NCBI RefSeq assembly: GCF_900176005.1
Contig: NZ_LT838272.1
Coordinates: 701,587 to 765,586 of the forward strand
Length of the DNA stretch: 64,000 nt
From: Thermanaeromonas toyohensis ToBE
Lineage (GTDB): Bacteria > Bacillota > DSM-521 > Neomoorellales > Neomoorellaceae
Direction of reading: 5' to 3'
The notes under the pieces were generated by a model that worked only from the letters and a program-made list of their open reading frames with translations, was not told where the DNA came from and ran no database searches. Positions 39,046 through 48,485 of the stretch are shown here, in pieces (position 1 is the stretch's first letter; each line of letters starts with the position of its first letter). The position numbers were made by a program, and so were the translations under genes.

Positions 39046-40485
39046 CTAGCTTAACAAGAGCAAAGCAAGGTACTGGGAAATCAGCGTCATGATCATAAGA
39101 AGGACGAGCACAAATTTGATGGCCCAGGGCGGTTCAGCGGCACTGGCCACTACCTCCGAGGGTGTGCCCAAGACGTTGGCTCCCATCCACTTTAGGAACC
39201 AGATGAAACTTCCCACAGACTCCATAATCGTAACGATAATTAGGACAAGGATCAGCGGATAGTGCTTACCAATTTCGAAACCGCCAGTTACGATCATAAA
39301 TTTGCTAAAAAAACCATTAAAAGGGGGAACGCCTGTAATGGCCATGGCAGCCGCAATATAACCCAAACCCGCCACCGGAATTTTATTTAGAATCCCCTTG
39401 AGCATCGAGAGCTGGCGGGTACCGGTGGTATAGGACAGCGCACCGGCAACCAAGAAGAACAGGCCCTTAGCAAAAGCGTGGTTAAAGATGTGGGCCACCG
39501 CACCATTTAAGGCCATCTTGGAACCGTAGATATAAAGGGAGAGGGCCAGGAAAATGTAAGAGAGTTGGGTGATCGTAGAGTAGGCGAGCAGTCGCTTCAT
39601 ATCATCTTGCGGGAAATACATGATAAAGCCGTATATCATGGTAACTGTTGCCATGATGGCCCCGATCAGGCCGATAACCTGGGGAACCGCCCCCGCTGCC
39701 AGGACGGTGCGGGCGAAGATGTAGACCCCTACCTTAACCATCGAAGCGGCATGCAAATAGGCGCTTACCGGGGTCGGCGCCACCATCGCCCGGGGCAGCC
39801 AAGGATGAAAAGGAAGCTGAGCGGACTTGCCCCAGCAGGCGATCAGGATTCCGATAAAGGCCAGGGTTTTCCCGGCGTCCGTTAATTTGTTAAGGGCGGT
39901 CACCGAGAAGCTCCCGGTCTTTACATAAAGATAGGCCGTAGCCACATAGAGTCCCAGCGCGGCGGAGTGGGTGAGTGCAATCGCCCAGAGCGCGGACCTT
40001 CGGGATTTTTGATCCCCGTAAAATCCGATCAAACCCCACGAGCAGAGACCGGTCATTTCAAAGAAGAACAGGAGTCCGAGCAGTGTGGAAGAGAAGACCA
40101 CACCCGCCATAGAGCCGATAAAAAGCAGCATGAGGGCATAAAACCTGGGAATCCCTTCTTTAATTGGATGCTCTCTGTTATCAGGGCTCATATACCCGGC
40201 CGAGTAGGTGCAGATCAGCCAGCCGATAAAAACTACTAAGAAGTTAACCAAAACGCTGAGGGTATCTATAGTTACACCATAATAGGTGATATCGCCTATA
40301 GTCACTAGTTCCCGGGTAAAACTTGTGCGGTTGACAGCAAAAGCGAGCAGCAGAAGCAAACCGCTGACAAAAGCCAGGAAGGAGAAAAACTGAGCCACCT
40401 TTTTTACGTGTCGCTCCGGTAAAAATGGTACAAGGAGACTTCCCCATACGGGTAGCAAGATGCTTCCTAGCGCATACCAAACCAT
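39046..40485 (-). CDS. hyfD: Antiporter-like membrane subunit (HyfD/NuoN-like)
   Basis: Proton or sodium translocating membrane subunit of the Mrp/Nuo antiporter family. About 14 hydrophobic segments and the family motif KSAQLPFHPWLPRAMVAPTP with conserved Lys and Pro. ATG start at 40485 follows GGAGGGG and sits 1 nt after the hyfF stop; a further upstream start at 40509 would overlap hyfF. 479 aa. Confidence 0.9.
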   Translation of the reverse strand: MVWYALGSILLPVWGSLLVPFLPERHVKKVAQFFSFLAFVSGLLLLLAFAVNRTSFTRELVTIGDITYYGVTIDTLSVLVNFLVVFIGWLICTYSAGYMSPDNREHPIKEGIPRFYALMLLFIGSMAGVVFSSTLLGLLFFFEMTGLCSWGLIGFYGDQKSRRSALWAIALTHSAALGLYVATAYLYVKTGSFSVTALNKLTDAGKTLAFIGILIACWGKSAQLPFHPWLPRAMVAPTPVSAYLHAASMVKVGVYIFARTVLAAGAVPQVIGLIGAIMATVTMIYGFIMYFPQDDMKRLLAYSTITQLSYIFLALSLYIYGSKMALNGAVAHIFNHAFAKGLFFLVAGALSYTTGTRQLSMLKGILNKIPVAGLGYIAAAMAITGVPPFNGFFSKFMIVTGGFEIGKHYPLILVLIIVTIMESVGSFIWFLKWMGANVLGTPSEVVASAAEPPWAIKFVLVLLMIMTLISQYLALLLLS

Positions 40486-40486
40486 T

Positions 40487-41977
40487 CTATATCGCCCCTC
40501 CCAGGACAACGCTCACTGCGCTCTGTAGCAATCCATTTAACGGAGCAGGTAAATATATCCCCAGCCCGGCCATGAGCAGAAACAGGAGCCCCAGAGGCAA
40601 CAAGGTCAGCCAGTTTACATCACCCCGGGGTAGATCTTCCGGAGGGGAACCGAGGACCGTCTCGCTTATCAGGATAAAAAAGGCGACAAAGACGATGACC
40701 AGCAAGATAAGGAAGAGTATCATCGGCCAGAAATACCCGGCTTGCAGGCCCGCCGTCAGGGTCATAAACTCGCTTATGAAGACGTTAAAAGACGGTGAAC
40801 CGACCACAGCCAGAAGCCCGGTCGCCAACATAAAGGCAGTAGCGGGGGCTACCTTGAACATACCGCTAATCTTCTGGGAGTCCCTGGTACCATACTTGAG
40901 AGTCACATTGCCCACCGTGCAAAACAGAAGGGATTTAGTGATGCTATGGTTTACGGCGTGAAAGAGCGCGGCAAATATTCCCAGCGGACCTCCTACGCCC
41001 AGGCCGGTGGCGATGATGCCTACATGTTCAACACTACTGTAAGCCAGCTTCCTTTGGATATCGTTCTGCACCAGGATGAAAAAAGCCGAGACACCCACAG
41101 ACAAAAGGCCAAAAATGAGGAGCAGGGTCTGCGGGAACTCCTGGCCGACGGCCTGCAAGGCAATGGTATAATATTTTACTATCGCAAATAGCGCGCACTT
41201 CATCAGTACACCCGACAGCAGGGCGCTAACCGGGCTTGGGGATTCGCTGTAAGTATCAGGCAACCACGTATGCATAGGGGCTAGGCCCACCTTGGTCCCG
41301 AAGCCGATCAAAATGAATACAAAAGCCAGTTTCATCACCTGCGGGTCGAGACCCCGGGCCATCCTTACTAACTCAGTCCATAGCATCGCCCGGTGGGCAT
41401 CCTGCACCATGGCAAAGGCGTTGGAGTAGGTCAGGATGGTCCCATACAGGGCAAAGGCCAGACCGACGCTGCAGATCAGGACATACTTCCAGGCAGCTTC
41501 CGCCGAAGTCTTATATTTATAGAACCCGACCAGGAAGGCTGAACCTAACGTGGTTGCCTCCACTGCCACCCACATAATGGCAATATTGTTGGATAGGGCA
41601 GAAATAACCATGGTGAACAAAAGTATATGGTAAAAACCGTAATAGGAGCAGACGCCCCTCTCATCTACTTCACCATGATCTAGGTCATATCGCATATATA
41701 CTATAGAGTAAAAGCCGTTCAGAAACCCCACTACCCCGATAATAAGAATAAGGACCGCTGTCAGGCTATCGGCGTAGAGCATTTCTTCAAGGGCGAATAA
41801 CCTTTGTCCGTTAAGTACGTACTGCACCAGCAGCAAGGAGAGAAAAGCCACGATACTGATCCCGGCAAAGTGTACGACCTCTACCACACGCCGGGACCTT
41901 ATCCCGAAGGCCAACAGGGCTGTTCCCAGCGGTACCGCAGGCAAGTAGAATAAAATATTCTCTCCCACTTCTATCAC
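40487..41977 (-). CDS. hyfF: Antiporter-like membrane subunit (HyfF-like)
   Basis: Second antiporter-type subunit. Family motif GFGTKVGLAPMHTWLPDTYS and a conserved ion-channel Lys region (QNDIQRKLAYSSVEHVG). 496 aa, many transmembrane helices. It starts directly at the end of hyfE without a gap. Confidence 0.92.
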   Translation of the reverse strand: MIEVGENILFYLPAVPLGTALLAFGIRSRRVVEVVHFAGISIVAFLSLLLVQYVLNGQRLFALEEMLYADSLTAVLILIIGVVGFLNGFYSIVYMRYDLDHGEVDERGVCSYYGFYHILLFTMVISALSNNIAIMWVAVEATTLGSAFLVGFYKYKTSAEAAWKYVLICSVGLAFALYGTILTYSNAFAMVQDAHRAMLWTELVRMARGLDPQVMKLAFVFILIGFGTKVGLAPMHTWLPDTYSESPSPVSALLSGVLMKCALFAIVKYYTIALQAVGQEFPQTLLLIFGLLSVGVSAFFILVQNDIQRKLAYSSVEHVGIIATGLGVGGPLGIFAALFHAVNHSITKSLLFCTVGNVTLKYGTRDSQKISGMFKVAPATAFMLATGLLAVVGSPSFNVFISEFMTLTAGLQAGYFWPMILFLILLVIVFVAFFILISETVLGSPPEDLPRGDVNWLTLLPLGLLFLLMAGLGIYLPAPLNGLLQSAVSVVLGGAI

Positions 41978-42625
41978 CTAACCCTTTAGTAGTGTGAGCT
42001 TATCGGTGTCCAGGGTGCCGAAATCTTTGAAAAGCCGCCTGGCAATAATTGTCATGATCACCACGGCAAAAATAGCGTCAGTCAGGATACCGATCTCTAC
42101 GGTTTCGGGGGCGTTGTAGGCCATGATGGCCAGGGTCAAATGCGACCCGTTCTCCATAAGGCAATAGCCCAATATCTGCTTGAGCGCATTTTTTCTAGCA
42201 AGTATACAGAGCAAGCCCAGTAGAAAATGAGCTATAGAAACGGCCAAGGCCACCCTCAACTTCAGTACCGCTTGCATATGAAAAGGTTCTACTACCGCGA
42301 AGGATAAAGCCACCAGGCCCACGGCAAGAAAAACAGACGAACTTGTCTCCGGTGCCCGCCCCTCCTCCTTAATCCCTACCTTTTTGAGGGTCCTGATGAG
42401 GAGATAGGGCACCAGGAAGGTCTTGGTGAAAAGCGCACTAAGGGACCAAATATACAGCGGTTTTGCCTCCATAAATACGGCCAGGGATAGAAAAATCGCC
42501 ACCAGGACCAGGGACTGGATGCTGTACATGTACGCCGCCGTCCGGAGCTTCCGGGTTTCCACCACCAGCATGGAGGTCAGGATGAGCAGCACAGCCAGGG
42601 CGTTGACTACGCTAGTGCCGGACAC
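41978..42625 (-). CDS. hyfE: Hydrogenase membrane subunit HyfE (NuoK/MrpC-like)
   Basis: Membrane subunit related to NuoK, with an extended N-terminus. About six hydrophobic segments; GLLCILARKNALKQILGYCL and MENGSHL are typical. The GTG at 42625 has GGAGGGG nine bases upstream and gives 215 aa, close to E. coli HyfE; a start at 42643 would erase the ribosome-binding site. Confidence 0.88.
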   Translation of the reverse strand: MSGTSVVNALAVLLILTSMLVVETRKLRTAAYMYSIQSLVLVAIFLSLAVFMEAKPLYIWSLSALFTKTFLVPYLLIRTLKKVGIKEEGRAPETSSSVFLAVGLVALSFAVVEPFHMQAVLKLRVALAVSIAHFLLGLLCILARKNALKQILGYCLMENGSHLTLAIMAYNAPETVEIGILTDAIFAVVIMTIIARRLFKDFGTLDTDKLTLLKG

Positions 42626-42648
42626 TATTCTTACCCCTCCCACATCAA

Positions 42649-43590
42649 TTAAACATTGGCCAGGTAGAAAACGAAGGACAGCAGGGCTATTCCGAAGGCC
42701 ACCCAGGTTACTGCGGGGGTCTTAAAAAGGAGCAATCTGGCCATGCCGTTTTCCAGCAGCGCCGCGATCACGTAAAAGCCGGCCACCTTCAGAAGGAAAG
42801 TAGCCCCGGATACCAGAAGGGAGGAAGTGCTAACCACCGCCGCGCTCCCAAAGGGGAAGAAGACGGCCAAAAATAAGGCGATGGCCACAACCTGCTTCAT
42901 ATACAAACCCCACTTGAGGATGGCCAGGGAGCGCCCGGAATATTCCGTAAGAGGTCCCTCCTGAATCTCCTGTTCGGCTTCCGCCAGGTCAAAAGGGAGC
43001 TTACCGGTTTCAATAAAGGTGGTAACAGCAAAGGCCGCCATACCCAGCCAGACTGCCGGGCTATAATAGGATATCTCACCGGCCGCCACCTTCTGGCTGA
43101 TCGTTCCCAGATCGGTCGACCCGGCGAGAAGGGCCACCACGAACAGCACCAGGATAATAGTAGGCTCCACTAGAACGGCCAGGGCCATCTCCCGGCTGGC
43201 CCCTATCCCGGCGAATCCGCTCCCGGAATCCAGCCCGGCGAGGGCAAAGAAGAAACGGACCACCGCGAACAGGTAGACGACAGCGATGAGATCCCCCGCC
43301 ATCCCCAGGGGTGACTGCAGGATTAAAATCGGGATTATCATAGCCATGAGCAGGGTAGTGGCCATCACTATATAAGGGGTAAACCGGAAGACCCAGCTAG
43401 CCTGGGCAGGTACCACCTCTTGCCTCTTTATGAGTTTAAAGATGTCCCGGTAGTTCTGTAAAATACCGGGGCCTTTCCTGGAGTGCAGCTTCGCCCTTAA
43501 AGTGCGGGAAAAGCCCGTAAAAAGAGGCGCTACTACCAGGACGAACAAGGCCTGCACCAGGCCGATGAGGAGTAAATTATTACCGGCCAT
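42649..43590 (-). CDS. hyfC: Hydrogenase membrane anchor subunit (HycD/HyfC, NuoH-like)
   Basis: Links the soluble hydrogenase arm to the ion pumps. LHSRKGPGILQNYRDIFKLI near residue 35-55 and the charged loop ETGKLPFDLAEAEQEIQEGP are the NuoH-family signatures. 313 aa, about eight helices. Confidence 0.94.
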   Translation of the reverse strand: MAGNNLLLIGLVQALFVLVVAPLFTGFSRTLRAKLHSRKGPGILQNYRDIFKLIKRQEVVPAQASWVFRFTPYIVMATTLLMAMIIPILILQSPLGMAGDLIAVVYLFAVVRFFFALAGLDSGSGFAGIGASREMALAVLVEPTIILVLFVVALLAGSTDLGTISQKVAAGEISYYSPAVWLGMAAFAVTTFIETGKLPFDLAEAEQEIQEGPLTEYSGRSLAILKWGLYMKQVVAIALFLAVFFPFGSAAVVSTSSLLVSGATFLLKVAGFYVIAALLENGMARLLLFKTPAVTWVAFGIALLSFVFYLANV

Positions 43591-43602
43591 CTTTTTCTCC
43601 TC

Positions 43603-45624
43603 CTATCTGACCGTGGCTATCAGCAAAGCTACGAGCGTTACAATGATATAAACGCAGTATAGCCGGACATTGCCCATCTGGAGGGCTTGCACCCGTTTGC
43701 CCAGATGGACCGTACCACGGGCCAGGGGACGGTAGATGTAATCTTCCCACATCGACTCCATGCGGGCGACGTAGGCCATTGCTCCCTTGCCATACGAGGC
43801 AATGGCATAACCCGGCCCCTCGAGAGTAGTCCTAAGCCAATAGGCAGAGCGGAAAAGCACGCGCAACGGCTGGGCAAAGGCAGAAGAGGCGTACACCATC
43901 CGGGGCGAATACTTATACCCGCATGCCCACGGCTCAGAGTCCACACGCCGCCCGGCCTGCATCCCGCCTTGAAGCGCAACAATTAACAGGGGTAACGTCA
44001 CCAGCCCTACGAGGAGAAGGGCAATAAGGGGTGGGGAAAGCATGGCCCATGCGCTGCTGGCCGGAAATACCAGCAAGCCGTTACTTACCCGTACTGGGGA
44101 AGTGCCCAGCAACGCTGAGGCTACCTTACCCATATAAGGAGCAACAACCGGTGCGCCCAGCCCGAGGATAATACAGCCAGCCGCCAGAATCGCCATCCCG
44201 GCAAGCATCGGCACCGGCACTTCTCTGGCCTCCTGGGCGCGAACGCTGCGCGAAGGACCGGCAAAGGTAACTCCATAGGCTTTTACAAAGCACATCGCCG
44301 CTAACGCCCCTGTCAGGGCCAATATGACCGCAAAAAGGGGTGCCAACACTTTGACCGCCAGGATGCCGCCGGTGCTCGCCATAAATAGCGATTGGTAGAT
44401 AAACCATTCACTGACAAAGCCGTTGAGAGGAGGGATAGCTGAGATGCCTAAAGCACCGGCCAGAAAAGTGAATCCCGTCCACGGCATTTGCCTGGCTAAC
44501 CCGCCCATCTCCTCCATGTTTTTCGTGTGGAGGCGATAGATTACTGAACCTGCCCCGAGGAACAGAAGGCCTTTGAAAACGGCATGGTTTATAAGGTGAT
44601 AGAGCCCCGCCAGGATGCCGAGCACTCCTAGAACGGGCTGCCCGCTGGCAACGCCCATCATGCCCACACCGGCACCCATCAGGATGATTCCCACGTTCTC
44701 GATACTGGAATAGGCCAGCAAACGCTTGAGATCATTTTCACTTATAGCGTAAAGGACACCCAGGACAGCCGAAATTGCCCCGCAGGCCAGAACCGTAAGC
44801 CCCCACCACCAGACGGAAGAGCCCAGGAAATCCACACCAACCCTGAGGATGCCGTAGATAGCGGTTTTAATCATCACACCCGACAGGAGGGCGGAAACGT
44901 TGGAAGGAGCCGCAGGGTGAGCCCGTGGTAACCAGATGTGGAGGGGAATAATACCGGCCTTGGCCCCGAATCCGAAGAAGGCCAGTAGGAAGGCCAAATT
45001 CTTGGTCACCGGCGAAAGGTTCGCGCTACGGAAGGAGGCGAAATCAAAGCTACCCGTGTAAAGAAAGAATGTAAAAAACGAAAGCATAATCATGGCTGTC
45101 CCAGCGTGGGCCACCAGGAAATAGAGAAAACCCGCATCGACAGCCTCTTTGTTTTCTTGTTCAAAACTAACCAAGAAATAAGAAGCCAGGGTCATTAGCT
45201 CCCAAAAAATAAGAAAATAGAAGGCGTTGCCGCTGGTAACTACCAGGACCATGGACGTAATGAAAATATTGTTCAAAAAACCCAGTACTCCAGCGCCCCT
45301 CCCGATATACTCTTCCTGGTAAGAAAGGGAGTAAATAGCTGTAGCGGCCGCCAGCAGCGAAATGACCAGCACCATAAAGGCAGAAAAGATATCGACCTGG
45401 AAAATCAAGCGCGCAAAAGGTATAACCCCCACCGCTTCCATGGTGAAGCCCGTTCCACGAGCGAAGACCGGGATGGCCGAAGCCATCCCGGCGATTGCTG
45501 CCGCAAAGGCGCTTATTCCTGAAGCATAGTTGGCAATTTTACCGGCTCTATTCAGCGCCAGGGAGGCAACTGCTCCGGCAATATACAGGAGAACGGAGAG
45601 CAGAAATAGCTGCTGAACGATCAT
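43603..45624 (-). CDS. hyfB: Large antiporter-like membrane subunit (HyfB/HycC, NuoL-like)
   Basis: 673 aa, about 16 hydrophobic segments. Antiporter motifs GFGAKAGIIPLHIWLPRAHP and SENDLKRLLAYSSIENVG. The C-terminal ~200 residues contain a long amphipathic region and the family's conserved ACGYKYSPRMVYASSAFAQP. First of three pump-like subunits here, suggesting more than one ion translocated per H2. First hyf gene after cooF, separated by 128 nt that hold a hairpin. Confidence 0.93.
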   Translation of the reverse strand: MIVQQLFLLSVLLYIAGAVASLALNRAGKIANYASGISAFAAAIAGMASAIPVFARGTGFTMEAVGVIPFARLIFQVDIFSAFMVLVISLLAAATAIYSLSYQEEYIGRGAGVLGFLNNIFITSMVLVVTSGNAFYFLIFWELMTLASYFLVSFEQENKEAVDAGFLYFLVAHAGTAMIMLSFFTFFLYTGSFDFASFRSANLSPVTKNLAFLLAFFGFGAKAGIIPLHIWLPRAHPAAPSNVSALLSGVMIKTAIYGILRVGVDFLGSSVWWWGLTVLACGAISAVLGVLYAISENDLKRLLAYSSIENVGIILMGAGVGMMGVASGQPVLGVLGILAGLYHLINHAVFKGLLFLGAGSVIYRLHTKNMEEMGGLARQMPWTGFTFLAGALGISAIPPLNGFVSEWFIYQSLFMASTGGILAVKVLAPLFAVILALTGALAAMCFVKAYGVTFAGPSRSVRAQEAREVPVPMLAGMAILAAGCIILGLGAPVVAPYMGKVASALLGTSPVRVSNGLLVFPASSAWAMLSPPLIALLLVGLVTLPLLIVALQGGMQAGRRVDSEPWACGYKYSPRMVYASSAFAQPLRVLFRSAYWLRTTLEGPGYAIASYGKGAMAYVARMESMWEDYIYRPLARGTVHLGKRVQALQMGNVRLYCVYIIVTLVALLIATVR

Positions 45625-45708
45625 TAAGCTTTACCTCCCGCCCCTCAAAATAGACGCTACATTAGTAGCAGCCCCTCTTTTTGAGCTTTTTCAACTTTGG
45701 GCCGGGAA

Positions 45709-45738
45709 GGGCGGAAGGGGGATTTCCCCATCCCGCCC
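45709..45738 (-). other. Strong hairpin between cooF and hyfB
   Basis: Minus-strand arms GGGCGG-N2-TGGGG and CCCC-N3-CCGCCC form a long GC-rich stem. No T tract follows, so it is unlikely to be a full terminator. It may protect the cooSF transcript or set the ratio of cooSF to hyf mRNA. Confidence 0.55.
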
Positions 45739-45752
45739 TTACCCGAAAACCG

Positions 45753-46238
45753 CTATTTCAGTGAAGCGATGGCCGCCAAGCGCCGTTCGGCCTCAAACTC
45801 CTCCACAGTCTTAAAGACCAGGGCCCCAGTGGGGCAGGCTCGAACGCAGGCCGGCACACCCTCCTCATCCAGGCACTCTCGATCGCACTTTATGGCCTTG
45901 CCCTCGCCCCGGCCCACCGCACCGAAGGGGCAGGCCATGGCACACATCCAGCAACCGATGCACTGGGGTAAGTCAACCACGTTAACGCCATCCTCCCGGC
46001 TGTGCATCGCGCCCGTCATACAGACAGCCACACAAGGGGCATCTTCACATTGCCGGCAGACGGCCGGAGCTTTCACCTGACCTACCTGGTCCACGTAGAT
46101 GCGCTTCTGCGGCTTTTCGCCCCCCAGGAGAGCTCCAAACAAGTCTCGGGCTGCGGTGTGGCTTATGGCGCAGGCCAGCTCACAGGAATGGCAGCCCATA
46201 CACCGTTCATAACGGACGAAGATCTCCTTCCGTATCAT
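45753..46238 (-). CDS. cooF: CooF, iron-sulfur electron carrier of the CO dehydrogenase
   Basis: Transfers electrons from CooS to the hydrogenase arm. Four [4Fe-4S] cysteine groups: CMGCHSCELAC, CRQCEDAPCVAVC, CIGCWMCAMACP and CDREC with CVRACPTGA. 161 aa. Its ATG overlaps the cooS stop (ATGA), so the two are translationally coupled. Related to, but clearly diverged from, the CooF-like gene at 30067-30573. Confidence 0.93.
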   Translation of the reverse strand: MIRKEIFVRYERCMGCHSCELACAISHTAARDLFGALLGGEKPQKRIYVDQVGQVKAPAVCRQCEDAPCVAVCMTGAMHSREDGVNVVDLPQCIGCWMCAMACPFGAVGRGEGKAIKCDRECLDEEGVPACVRACPTGALVFKTVEEFEAERRLAAIASLK

Positions 46239-48163
46239 CGCCGCCCACCTCCCGGAACGCTGAGCCCCAGAGCAGCCCGGCGCTCATCGATGGCCGCCAG
46301 GAGCTTTTTGGCTGCGGACTCGGGATCAGGATCCACGATGAAGTAACCACCGGTCAAGTCCTTGACTTTCTCCGTCAGCACCTTGGTAACCAGAGGGCCG
46401 CCCACAACAGGCAACATGACTCCCACGTGGGTGGGCAAGCCTATAGCCACAGCGTAAGTGCCGATGGAGATAGCCTTCTCCGAAACCGCCTCGGCCGCCG
46501 AGGCCACCACCGGGAGCTGATCCGTGTCTACGCCCAGCCGGTCGGCCACTGCCACGGCCACGGCCACCGCCCGCGAGTTGTCTACGCAGGAGCCCACGTG
46601 CAGCACCGCCGGCAGAGGCCCACCCAAACCGTTGGCCTCACCGATGGCTGTCAGGACCGCCTTCAAGCCCTCTCCGCACAGCTCGCCCACGTTGGCCGGA
46701 TCCATGAACCCGTGGCGCATGAGCGCACCTGCTCCGCAGCCGGTAGCCAGGACCAGCACGTTTTCTTTCAGGAGCCTGCGAGCTATTGCGGTAAAGTTCT
46801 TGTCCTGCGGGACCTTGACGTTGTTGCACCCGGCGAAGAGGCAGACACCCCGAATATTGCCGGCGACAATCTGGTCGATCAGTGGCTTCAATGGGTCCTC
46901 AGCGTTCAGCTTGGCCAGAGCGTTTATGATTGCCTCCACGGAGAAGCCCGCCACCACTTTGGTTTTAATTTGTGGTATATCCACCGGCTTACCCCGGCGA
47001 CGGGAGAAGGATTCGATGGCCAGGCGGATGATCTGTCTGGCGTTCTCCCCGGCCGTCTCCTCTGAAAAGTCGATGTGGATGGCACCGGGGATCTTGGTGA
47101 TCTCCATGGTAGTGATGAGCTTAGTGCCCATGCATTCCGCCACCGTAGCCAGGGAGGGCATGATGCACTGGTAATCCACCACCACGGCATCCAGCGCACC
47201 GGTTACCAGGGCCATCTCCTGGCTCACCGAATGGGTACAGGCCGGAATGCCATGCCGCATCATCACCTCATTGCCCGTACAGCAGATGCCTACCACATTT
47301 ACGCCAGAGGCGCCGGCCGCCTTGGCCTCGGACTCCATCTCCTTGGCCACTGCCACGATCACATCCGAAAGGACCGGGTTGTGGCCGTGCACCGCCACGT
47401 TGACAGCATCGGCCTTCAGCACACCCATATTGGCCTCGGTCACCACTGGCTGGGGAGTACCGAAGAGGATGTCGGACAGGTCGGTGCCCATATAGCAGCC
47501 GGCCAGGTCTGCCAAGCCGCAGCGCAACCCGCCCAGAAGCAGGTTCACGGGGTCCGCGTCTGTGCCGTAGAGGGTGCGGTGCATGATATCGGCCACCTCG
47601 TAGTCTATGCCCTTGGGGAGCAAACCTTTTTCCGCAAAGAGTTTGGCCCGCTTCTTAGTCACCGTGGTGGCTACCCACATTACCGGCGTGTCTTTCTCGT
47701 GGAAATCAGCCAGGGCCGCCTCCGCCACGTCCAAAGCGATCTCGGCGATACTCCTTCCCTCGGTGGGGATGCCGAGGCGCGCAGCCACAGAGCGCAGCTT
47801 GGCTTTGTCCTTAACAGTATAGTCACGTGCCTTGCCCTTGGCCGCCAGCTTCAGGGTGTGGGCCAGGTGTCTGGCATGGCCGGAGTGGGCCGCCGACCCG
47901 GCCGCGATGGCCCGGTCGAGGCCCCGGGCTACCATCACATCCGCGGTGGCCCCGCAGATGCCGGTCTTGGGCTCGCCGCCGAAAGGATCAATGCGGCAGG
48001 GGCCCTGCAGGCAGTGCCGGCAGCACAGGCCGGTTTCACCAAAACCGCACTGGGGGAGCATAGCCTGGTAGCGGTCCCAGACCGTCTCCACCTTCACGCG
48101 CCTGGCCTTTTCTACCATCTCGCAAACAGCCGGATCCAAAGAAACCTTACACGGGTTAGCCAT
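46235..48163 (-). CDS. cooS: Anaerobic nickel CO dehydrogenase catalytic subunit
   Basis: Homodimeric CODH interconverting CO and CO2. Clusters D and B: CGFGETGLCCRHCLQGPCR and the Cys of GICGA. Cluster C ligands: His in HGHNPV, then Cys in GICCTGNE, DYQCIMPS, FAGCNN, ATGCGAG and HVGSCVDNSR, all present. I choose ATG 48163 (MANPCKVSLDP), nine bases after AAGGAGG; ATG 48169 is also possible. 642 aa. The gene is much richer in G+C at third positions than the core genes around 1-30 kb, which fits lateral acquisition. The neighbouring antisense frames are shadows of this bias. Confidence 0.97.
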   Translation of the reverse strand: MANPCKVSLDPAVCEMVEKARRVKVETVWDRYQAMLPQCGFGETGLCCRHCLQGPCRIDPFGGEPKTGICGATADVMVARGLDRAIAAGSAAHSGHARHLAHTLKLAAKGKARDYTVKDKAKLRSVAARLGIPTEGRSIAEIALDVAEAALADFHEKDTPVMWVATTVTKKRAKLFAEKGLLPKGIDYEVADIMHRTLYGTDADPVNLLLGGLRCGLADLAGCYMGTDLSDILFGTPQPVVTEANMGVLKADAVNVAVHGHNPVLSDVIVAVAKEMESEAKAAGASGVNVVGICCTGNEVMMRHGIPACTHSVSQEMALVTGALDAVVVDYQCIMPSLATVAECMGTKLITTMEITKIPGAIHIDFSEETAGENARQIIRLAIESFSRRRGKPVDIPQIKTKVVAGFSVEAIINALAKLNAEDPLKPLIDQIVAGNIRGVCLFAGCNNVKVPQDKNFTAIARRLLKENVLVLATGCGAGALMRHGFMDPANVGELCGEGLKAVLTAIGEANGLGGPLPAVLHVGSCVDNSRAVAVAVAVADRLGVDTDQLPVVASAAEAVSEKAISIGTYAVAIGLPTHVGVMLPVVGGPLVTKVLTEKVKDLTGGYFIVDPDPESAAKKLLAAIDERRAALGLSVPGGGRR

Positions 48164-48188
48164 CAACATCAACCTCCTTGAAGAATAT

Positions 48189-48203
48189 GCGGCAACGCCG
48201 CAA
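48189..48203 (-). repeat. Small palindrome just upstream of the cooS ribosome-binding site
   Basis: TGCGGC-N3-GCCGCA, perfect 6-bp arms, a few bases before AAGGAGG on the minus strand. Could be an operator half or a translation-modulating hairpin. Confidence 0.5.
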
Positions 48204-48305
48204 GCTTTTAAGCATTAGTGCTGGTTTTAAGTTAAAGCCAGACATCCTATCTAACCTTTCTAACCTTCTCAAAATTGTTTATGGTGTAAAGCCCTACCTG
48301 CAGCA

Positions 48306-48420
48306 CCCATTTTCCCGCTCTAGGCCCATTTTTACCTTTTGCCCGCCCCCAAAGCGGTGGATTTCTGCAGCAGCTATTCCTACTGCACTCTTGGTCGTTA
48401 TTAAATATCATTTAGTTAAC
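48306..48420 (-). pseudogene. Remnant of an FNOR-type oxidoreductase gene between cooC and cooS
   Basis: The minus strand contains AGGAGGT, then a frame reading SAVGIAAAEIHRFGGGQKVK, against SAAGIAALETLRSLGGPKVK at the N-terminus of the intact oxidoreductase (30586-31872). By hand about 53 of 69 nucleotides agree over the best 23 codons. The start codon region no longer fits the frame and a stop follows soon after. Only the FAD-motif end of the gene is left. It shows that a cooC-FNOR order once existed here. Confidence 0.72.
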
Positions 48421-48485
48421 CTGACCTCCTTGCAAAAACTTTTAGATATGCTATGGAAACCGGCATGAAAGCCTAGATATTTAAA

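Noticed and set aside
46427-48181. Long plus-strand open frames (up to 368 codons) opposite cooS
   Set aside because: They are shadows caused by the high third-position G+C of cooS on the other strand; translations are rich in His, Arg and Pro, have no domain, and the minus-strand gene has all CODH ligands.
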